Assembly: GCA_965644295.1 (NCBI GenBank)
Contig: CBFFRP010000455.1
Coordinates: 43,724 to 107,723 of the forward strand
Source of the DNA: Paraphysomonas bandaiensis
Taxonomy: Eukaryota > Chrysophyceae
Length of the DNA: 64,000 nt
Direction of reading: 5' to 3'
Below the pieces are notes generated by a model. The model made no database searches. It was not told the origin of the DNA and saw only the letters and a list, made by a program, of their open reading frames with translations. Below, piece after piece: positions 57,641-64,000 of the stretch. Within the stretch, counting starts at the first letter, position 1, and each line of letters starts with the position of its first letter. The translations under genes and the position numbers were made by a program.

Positions 57641-58176
57641 GTAATCATATACTTATATAGGGAATCACAGGACATTTAGAGGGGTGATCAGTTCGTATGA
57701 AAAGTATCGTAAGCATAATCTACAAGAGACATACGTAGGATAGGAGTAAGAATTCTACCGTATTCGGTAGTGATAATTGGGGTACAAAGTACGTATGTGA
57801 ACTTCAATATATCCATAGATTTGTTATGAATCTGTAATGTAATATGCTGATTGGATAATATACTACCGTATTGTGTATAGTGCAAGGTGGATCGAGGTTA
57901 TATATGGAAAATTTTGTACACAGTGTGGCACTACCGGGTAGTGTAGTGTAGAGGGACACGTACCAAAATACTGCTGACATATACTGGTGTCGGTCTGTGT
58001 CACGTACTGGTGTAATGTACTGCTCTACTACTGTCCTGATGTACAACAGGTCCATATAAGATGTACAGGCGTGCAACAGGCCATCCATACACATACATAT
58101 TTGTACACATCCATTGCATTAATTGCCCATGTTCTCGTTCATAGTTTCTTAAATAAGTGCATCAAATAGCAGAACA
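57555..58176. promoter_or_regulatory. divergent promoter region with (CT)n(TA)n tract
   Basis: Between the cyclin gene (minus) and the glycosylase-like gene (plus). At 57606-57640 a ctctct run passes into tatata; on the cyclin coding strand this is (TA)n followed by (GA)n. A similar tract precedes the methyltransferase gene at 60389. No gene in the spacer. Confidence 0.45.
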
Positions 58177-59412
58177 ATGAGATCCCAGTGCACCCGTATA
58201 CGTATATTCATCTCCTCTACCATCCGACCGTTACCTCTATCTATAAACCCATCTATATATATGTCCACATACCCATCAATGCATTTACACCCATCTATAG
58301 ACCCTTCTATACATATAGATCCACCCCCCGACCAATCACTTGCATGGGAACATGATGCACGGCACGAGAAAGCACGAGTTGAGCGGATGCTGGATCTCGG
58401 CCTATATAAGGACCGCAAGCATCCTATATATAATTTCGTGTTTGTGTACTTCTTCTTTAGCCCTAAAGTGTTATTCCGTTATTCTCCTGGTATAGGCAAG
58501 ACGCTGAATGGAGTTGACTCAGGTGATGTGTATGTGCAGATGGATGGAATATATTAGTGATGTTCAAATAGGTAATAGTTGTCATCGCGAGAGTTTATGG
58601 CATATCGATACATTTGTTGATGGAGATGGGAGTTATACTCCTTGTCCAGTGAGAGCACAGTTACCACAGAAACAGGTGGAATCCCTGAGGTCTACTCTAA
58701 AGCTATTACAAGCTATTCAGTCCCGTCCTCCGGCCTTCTGGTGCTTTGGGTTGCATGAATGGGCGATGGTGTACAAAAACACTAGCAATAGATTTCAACA
58801 GCTCCCACTGCGTGTGCCCCAGGAGGTCGTTGGGAGTCTTGTTGAAAGCAAAAGACTTCGTTGCACTCACTACGACGCATTGCGCTTTTTTGACCCTGCT
58901 GCTCGTCCCTTAAACTCCATTTCCCCGGAACCTACTCGACGTACAACACACCTGCATGATCAGCCCGGGTGCATTCATGTAAATATGGACCTTTTTAAGT
59001 GAGTGATTCACGAATTACTATATAGCCCCTCTCGTTATAGCAGTTGATTTCTGACTGTTAGGTGGGCAGTAAAAGCATATCCTTTTGTTTCGTCGTCATT
59101 GCTGTGCGATGCTTTGGCTCTGGCGTTGCGAGCTAGAGAAATAGACATGCGTGCATCTCCGTATGACTTAAGTGCGTACACCCAGCCATCAGGGGAAAGG
59201 GGTTTAGGAAGTATGTTCTCATCTAACCCTGTTAGAGTGGAAACCGCTGAGGTAAGTACAATCAGTTGGGGATGAAGAATAAATTTTATGTTGTCGTGTT
59301 GTAGGGGAGAAAGGAATATCAGAAGCTACAGGAAGAGTTGTATTTAGAATCGGTAGATATCAGAGCTAGATTAGTAGATTGTTATCAGCAAATTCTTACT
59401 GATCTCTCATAG
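58177..59412 (+). CDS. bacterial-type '3-methyladenine DNA glycosylase' family protein
   Basis: Four exons: 58177-58522, 58572-58998, 59062-59251 and 59305-59412; introns 49, 63 and 53 bp; 356 residues, stop TAG. Landmarks of this family (known from proteobacteria, actinobacteria, plants and algae, annotated as 3-methyladenine glycosylase without strong biochemical proof): KHPIYNFVFVYFFFSPKVLF and YSPGIGKTL near the N-terminus, CFGLHEWAMVYK, LRCTHYDALRFF, DQPGCIHVNMDLFKWAVKAY, REIDMRASPYDLSAY and VETAEGRKEYQKLQEELY. Splicing joins DLFK to WAVKA and VETAE to GRKEY exactly. Residues 1-60 are Ser/Pro/His-rich and may be a targeting peptide. Exact enzymatic role is unproven; the family name should be used with care. 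Divergent from the cyclin gene. Confidence 0.85.
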
Positions 59413-59864
59413 ATATATTGTACGTGTGTATTATAAGTAGATATAACTGGAAATCAGTATAATCGCGCATATTTTCTGACTTGATTAATAGTGTGGTCTT
59501 AACGCTCCAGTGTGGTAGTAGTTGACTTAAATCACTGCTTTCACTTGTCATGCTGTACGTTGCGCAACGTCCCTACATGTACATCTATCAGATCTATCAT
59601 ATACCGGGAATACTCGCACCTTGGTGCTTGCGGCGACGCACAAGCAATTCTCGTAGCGTTACAGAGTAGGGCATAAGGTGGTATATGCTTCTCTAGCTTG
59701 ACTAGTTTGTCCATCTAGCTACTAAGCTGGTGCAGATTTTTATCGCCTAGTGCTGATAGTAAGACTTTCAATATGCTGTAGTGAGTAGTGAGTTTCCGCC
59801 GTACATTATGCACCTACGTATGTCGAAAACAAGAAGAACAACTCCATCAATAAGGAAAATTAAT
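59413..59864. other. convergent intergenic spacer with a family A fragment
   Basis: Short spacer between two converging genes; most of its right half is a 5'-truncated SINE-like copy (59615-59772). No gene. Confidence 0.5.
59615..59772 (+). mobile_element. SINE-like element, family A copy 5 (5'-truncated)
   Basis: Starts at cgcaccttggtgcttgcgg and runs to the family's 3' end gactttcaatat, so only the last 158 bp or so are present. A 5' truncation with intact 3' end is typical of retroposition. Confidence 0.65.
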
Positions 59865-60389
59865 TTACGAGGAAATGGAAGTTTTATCATATACAAGAAG
59901 ATCAACATTGTTGTACGGCCCACATGTCACTCTCTTGGAACAAGTCAAGTGTTTAGGACCCCATGTATTGCATATGAGAAGACACCCCCTCTCCAGTAGT
60001 GCATCGAGTTTATCCCGAATACATTCTATTGCTTCAGGTAGCAGATAGAGTACTACAACAGTTGCTGGTGATAAATCTACCTCTCTAAGATCACCTAATA
60101 TAGCTGTAACCTTATCACTAAGTTCTAACTCCTCTATCTTCCTTTTAAAATCATTGTATAAATGTTCCTCTATTTCTACACCAACACTCTTAGCATTATA
60201 ACGTCTAGTAGCTTCAATACATACTCTACCATCACCACAACCGAGATCATATAGAGTGGAGTTCGATGATATGTTAGCTATAGAGAGAATAACGCTAATA
60301 ACATCCATCTCTGCTTGACAGGGAGGGGCGAGACTATCCCCTTCCATCCAGAATCCTTCTAAAGGGTTTGTTTCATCAGTATCGGACAT
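59865..60389 (-). CDS. small class I SAM methyltransferase (FAM173/ANTKMT-like)
   Basis: Single exon on the minus strand, 174 residues, ATG at 60389 and TAA at 59865. The SAM motif is STLYDLGCGDGRVCIEA (residues 44-60), followed by SVGVEIEEHLYNDFKRKI (acidic residue for the ribose), KVTAILGDLREVDLS and VVVLYLLPEAIECIRDKL. This order (motif I, post-I acidic loop, 'LYLLP' after motif II) matches small lysine methyltransferases of the FAM173/ANTKMT group, which modify mitochondrial carriers or ATP synthase c-subunit. Those have a membrane segment that is not obvious here, so it may be a soluble relative. Promoter has a (TA)n(GA)n tract 35-55 bp upstream. Confidence 0.75.
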   Translation of the reverse strand: MSDTDETNPLEGFWMEGDSLAPPCQAEMDVISVILSIANISSNSTLYDLGCGDGRVCIEATRRYNAKSVGVEIEEHLYNDFKRKIEELELSDKVTAILGDLREVDLSPATVVVLYLLPEAIECIRDKLDALLERGCLLICNTWGPKHLTCSKRVTCGPYNNVDLLVYDKTSISS

Positions 60390-60909
60390 GGTTATGAGGA
60401 ATGAGAGTGTGGTGAATTACTGCACTCTCTCTCTCTATATATACACACACTATACACGGATGCCAGTTGTGCTGTGTGTATGTATAATGTATACTGTATA
60501 TACGTGGGTGGAAAAAGTCGACCAGGTGGGAAAAATATCCCAGATTTTTAGCTGTACACTGACACAGTCAGTTCTTGATATGGTCAATGGATTGTACCAG
60601 CCACAGGGTTACAATAAAACTGGGTTTTATGTGGAAGAAAAACAGGTTTATTTGTAAAAAAACCAGTTTTGGTTTAAAAATTCAGATATTTGTAATTATA
60701 TATTCTCAAACAACGAAAAAGGGTGTTTTTTTTGACTGTCCGATTTTGTCCCAGGAATGGACTCGTACAAGCTTTCAAGGCACTGTATACATACGGCGGT
60801 ACACACATCAATCCATCCATCCATACATACATACATACATACATAAGTGGTGGTTAACTAGCACTCTTATTGCCCTCAGCACATCTCCTCATACACTCCT
60901 ATACACGCA
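60390..60909. promoter_or_regulatory. divergent promoter region
   Basis: Between the methyltransferase (minus) and the IFI27-like gene (plus). Contains the ctctct/tatata tract at 60424-60442, T-rich and A-rich runs, and a short (CATA)n run at 60820-60845. No gene supported. Confidence 0.35.
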
Positions 60910-61461
60910 ATGAACTCCTACCAATCCACCACATTAACAGAGGGATCTCATCTCCTTCCATCCTCTCATCCTCCACTTCAAAAAACATCAAATAAACCTC
61001 AAGTTTTGGGGTTTTATGAAAACCAACTCTGCATTTGTCGGGAATTTTATCGACAATTTCGTGAACTTCCGTTACTTTTACAGTTACAGCAGATCACAAT
61101 ATTTTTAGTTTTCTTCACATTTTATGCTTACTGTGTATTTAATACATTTTCTCCGAATATTTTTAATGATCATTCATCAAGAAGATTAACTGATGCTGTA
61201 AACTGCACTCCAACTGAAGCTGCAACATCACTGACTACAGGGGCTGTAATTGGTTCTGCACTTGTACTTGGAACATTTCTTGCAATCGGTCTATCTCCAA
61301 TAGGTCCCATTGCAGGTGGACTGTTTGCAGCTAATATGGGTGCTGGATTGGCTTCAGGTTCAGCAATGGCTATTGCGCAGTCAATGGCTATGACAGGAAC
61401 TGCATATGGGACTGGGGCTGCAATAGGGGCCGCAACTGGTGCAACTGTAAGCTGTGCTTGA
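60910..61461 (+). CDS. IFI27/ISG12-like (Ifi-6-16 type) membrane protein
   Basis: Single exon, 183 residues. After a polar start (MNSYQSTTLTEGSHLLPS) there is one transmembrane helix (QITIFLVFFTFYAYCVF, near residue 62-78), a short luminal or matrix loop with one Cys, and then a long Gly/Ala-rich hydrophobic region from residue 105: TGAVIGSALVLGTFLAIG, GPIAGGLFAANMGAGLASGS and ATGATVSCA. That last region resembles the Ifi-6-16 domain (GGG/AAG repeats forming two or three membrane helices) of animal IFI27 and IFI6, which act in mitochondrial or ER membranes, and of scattered protist homologues. Resemblance is mainly compositional, so a generic glycine-zipper membrane protein is the alternative. 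The last codons end at TGA 61461. Confidence 0.55.
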   Translation: MNSYQSTTLTEGSHLLPSSHPPLQKTSNKPQVLGFYENQLCICREFYRQFRELPLLLQLQQITIFLVFFTFYAYCVFNTFSPNIFNDHSSRRLTDAVNCTPTEAATSLTTGAVIGSALVLGTFLAIGLSPIGPIAGGLFAANMGAGLASGSAMAIAQSMAMTGTAYGTGAAIGAATGATVSCA

Positions 61462-61848
61462 TGGATGCAATTGATGAGTAAACGTAATGCTTTTATTGAA
61501 ATAAGACACATGTTGCAGAATGTAGCCCTTGTAGTTTAATTACCGATGTCACTCTCCCTTTTACTGTATGCAGTGGGTAGTGTTGACTAAACTAAGCAAT
61601 TCATATCTTGATCAGAATCTCTACGTATTTTTCTGCCCTGTGCCAAGGTTAACTAGCCGGGTTGCGTATCAATAAACTGTCAACTGCAATAGATATTGGG
61701 ACAAATAGAAGTCCTGTCTATGCATCTATATATCTCTTTTTCTGATCTCTAACTTTGCTTTGACCTGATCTATGCTGCGTCGGTTTCACTTTACCTGCTG
61801 TGTGACGTCATTGTACTGTAATGTATAGTTATATCGTTATATGCTAGT
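61462..61848. other. intergenic DNA
   Basis: 3' flank of the membrane-protein gene up to the second Mutator-like element. No gene or repeat seen. Confidence 0.35.
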
Positions 61849-62833
61849 ATAATTTATGGGATCTATTATTGAACCTAGTCAAATTGGTGTAATTTCCTAG
61901 TCACACCAAAATTGGTGTAAAAACCTAGTCAAGCGGTTGAAAAACCTAGTCATTTAATAATTCATATTTTCAGTTTACAATGACTAGGTTTTATGGTATT
62001 CACCTAGTCAAAAATAAAAATTTTGAGTCAAACATGGGAGCATACTCTATCCATCAATTGATAAATGTAGATATTGTATACATGCAATACATAACATTAT
62101 AACGTTGCATTCCAATGAGAAATTGGTTACCATGTCCGGTGCAATTCCATAGCTTCCCAAGGGCCATGACAGCGGTGGGTTCACCGTTGATGAGGGACCT
62201 CGCTGCATTGTGAGTCTTGATGGAGATCAACATGTGCTTCACATCAATGTTCCCTGAGCACATAATTAAGATATGTAGAGAGTTATAAATGTATTTTACA
62301 TACCTCACAAGCGATATTGGGTTTGCCCTTGATTATTTAAAAATTAAGGGATCTCCCGTACAACATACATAATATTATACTGTGATGCCTGTCATACAAT
62401 GATTAGCACTCACAAGATTGTAAAAAGTATTGTGTCATACAATGATTAACAGTCACAAGAACGCAAAATATATTGTAATATATAAATGCAGAGTACATAT
62501 CTATTGCACATACCTCACTAGAGGTAGGATCAATAGCTGCTAGTACCCACAGCGCGGGCAGTTGTAGAAAAGAACGATAATAATATAGGTTTCGCTCTTG
62601 ATTTTGTAAGCTTCCTCCCTTACAGCATATATATGCTGTGGTACCTATAATATAGAGATGGTATCTTAGACAGTCACAGTGTGTAATCAATAGATATAAG
62701 AACGACTAGGTTGAATACCAAAGTTGACTAGGTTGAGTCATTTATTACTTTGACTAGGTTATTCCACCAAAAATAGCGTGACTAGGTAATTCAACCAATT
62801 TGACTAGGTTGAATAATATTTCCCATAATTTAT
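61849..62833. mobile_element. Mutator-like (MULE) element copy 2 with 9-bp target duplication
   Basis: Element 61858-62824 (967 bp) is flanked by perfect ATAATTTAT repeats (61849-61857 and 62825-62833). The ends gggatctattattgaacc and, in reverse complement, gggaaatattattcaacc match copy 1 (28627-30521). Terminal and subterminal repeats are packed with 'gactaggtt' words. Inside, on the minus strand, lie two exon-like open stretches (near 62575-62520 and 62280-62060) with splice-like gtatgt borders, which may be captured gene pieces. No transposase. Confidence 0.8.
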
Positions 62834-63194
62834 GACTAGGTGGAATAGAACTAAAGTTGACTAGCTTTATTACTTGGACTATGTTTTTACACCAATTTCA
62901 ATACATGCATGTACAGTGTATAGTTAATGAATACAGCAATGTGCTCCCTCTCGACTTGACACTGCTTCATTGTTCCTATAATATCAAAACCTTTTAAGAT
63001 AATTGCACCTGTTCTCTATTCGATCACAACAACTGATTGTAACATGATAATTTATAATTTGTTAGTATTATAGGCTTCATAACCTAACTACTGTGTTATG
63101 CTGCAGACAACCATTCATATTACTAATGTTGGAGAATACTCACAATTCCCCTGTGATTGGCTTTACAGTTGAATGAGGGGCAGGACGAAATAAG
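62834..63194. other. intergenic DNA
   Basis: Begins with more gactagg-type words (62834-62890) beyond the element's target duplication, then AT-rich sequence. No gene. Confidence 0.3.
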
Positions 63195-63368
63195 GTCTAT
63201 GTGGAACAGTTACTGTTAGATCTCGAAAAACATGGATTCATACTCTCACTACAAATAGCAGACCGATATCGTCTCCTTACTAACAATGAGTCCGCTGAAG
63301 GGGAGGACACTGTTGTTATATGTCTATTGACGACTGAATGTTCTGGCGTCTTGGAAAAGGACAAGTAA
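63195..63368 (+). pseudogene. orphan exon-like frame, unknown
   Basis: Fifty-seven sense codons followed by TAA: VYVEQLLLDLEKHGFILSLQ, then IADRYRLLTNNESAEGEDTV and so on. Preceded by 'gacgaaataag', a possible but weak acceptor. It reads like a real last exon, but no upstream exon was found, and the window gives no start. Family unknown. Confidence 0.3.
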
Positions 63369-64000
63369 CTCTTATATAATTCCATGCATTTAATTCTACA
63401 CATACTTTTTTAACGGTGAATTTTTCGGCTACTGTAGATGCGTGTATTGCACTTCTCTTGACTGCACAAAGTATTATATTCATTTTTAAGTAAACTTGGT
63501 ATATTTATAGTCTTGGTGTCAGTGTGGTATTTTCATTGTGCATGACTTGTAAATTACAAAAGGTTCTGTACTTACATCCTATCAAGCGTTTAAAAATTCT
63601 ATTGTATAAAGCAGTTATTTAAAATTAAGGAGAGGTTAATATGATTAACATGATGGTAGAAATGTCTGAAAATTTAGTAGACCTAGCCTCTATTTTGAAA
63701 TTAATACGAATGTATGCAAAATTTAGTAGGATAAAATGGCACTTCTCAGTTTAATGAGTAGGAACGTCAGATAAACTTAGCATGAATATTGCCACTGAGC
63801 AACATCAGTAAAGACGCATACTTCTATTAAAATACGAGATATGTAATTTTCCAACTCATCGATGCGGCATAAAAATCCTTGAATATTCGACAGAGATCTT
63901 AACAAAACAATGTGGCAGTTTCTTATTTCTTAGGCAGGCAACAGTGATAGCTCAGGGATATCACCAGGGTGATTTAACTCCAATTTACCCGGATAGAATA
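63369..64000. other. AT-rich end of window, nothing recognised
   Basis: No frame, tandem repeat or structured element stands out to the window end. Confidence 0.35.

Noticed and set aside
61170-61511. Ala/Pro-rich minus-strand frame
   Set aside because: Mirror frame of the glycine/alanine-rich IFI27-like gene.
1-64000. tRNA, rRNA, riboswitch or operon features
   Set aside because: No cloverleaf with a ggttcgaatcc-type loop, no rRNA core and no bacterial-style signals were found on either strand by eye.

Overview
This window is nuclear DNA from a eukaryote, most likely a microbial protist. The protein-coding genes are interrupted by many very short GT-AG introns (mostly 43-63 bp), all three standard stop codons are used, and intergenic DNA is AT-rich and full of simple repeats and small transposons. 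A secreted membrane protein with Notch-type LNR modules joined by Pro-Thr linkers (the 'PTxxPT' style common in stramenopile surface proteins), two sulfotransferases and a lone Harbinger-type nuclease fit a stramenopile best. That assignment is inference; no rRNA, tRNA or organellar gene is visible to settle it.

Layout. 0.1-6.1 kb: one intronless gene for a 1975-residue cell-surface protein. 6.1-9.9 kb: transposon debris (a SINE-like insert inside an older repeat, a small MITE, an orphan exon-like ORF). 9.9-10.3 kb: LC8-type dynein light chain (3 exons). 11.8-12.6 kb (-): unknown protein, divergent from a 4-exon PH/ankyrin/WW scaffold gene at 13.1-17.3 kb. 17.9-18.8 kb (-): SMYD-like SET methyltransferase, divergent from a saccharopine-dehydrogenase-like oxidoreductase (20.9-22.4 kb); the intergenic space is almost entirely a 2-kb (ATGT)n array. 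24.2-25.0 kb: secretory-pathway sulfotransferase. 25.4-26.6 kb (-): HSD17B12/KAR-like reductase, divergent from a WrbA-type quinone reductase (27.4-28.3 kb), again across an (ATGT)n array. 28.6-30.5 kb: a Mutator-like element with a perfect 9-bp target duplication, itself carrying a LINE-like remnant and a hAT-like MITE with a perfect 8-bp duplication. 30.9-32.0 kb (-): secreted class I methyltransferase-like protein. 32.9-34.0 kb: charged coiled-coil protein. 35.0-36.5 kb (-): Harbinger-type DDE nuclease. 37.2-41.2 kb: 11-exon importin-13/transportin-3-like karyopherin. 42.8-49.5 kb (-): a second sulfotransferase-like gene whose P-loop is split by a 5.7-kb intron made of a 16-bp minisatellite, and whose reading frame breaks once. 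49.6-55.5 kb: mostly repeats plus one poorly defined two-exon fragment. 55.6-57.6 kb (-): F-box/cyclin protein. 58.2-59.4 kb: bacterial-type '3-methyladenine DNA glycosylase' family protein. 59.9-60.4 kb (-): small class I methyltransferase. 60.9-61.5 kb: IFI27/ISG12-like membrane protein. 61.9-62.8 kb: second Mutator-like element, possibly carrying captured exons. 62.8-64.0 kb: one orphan exon-like ORF.

The genes are ordinary housekeeping or trafficking functions with no shared pathway; two are sulfotransferases. What sets the window apart is repeat biology: tetranucleotide arrays sitting in divergent promoters, a giant minisatellite inside an intron, a strand-asymmetric T-to-C block inside one array, and several small transposon families that can be defined here by their own target duplications. 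Splice sites were chosen by hand from GT-AG signals, phase and family fit; there is no transcript evidence.
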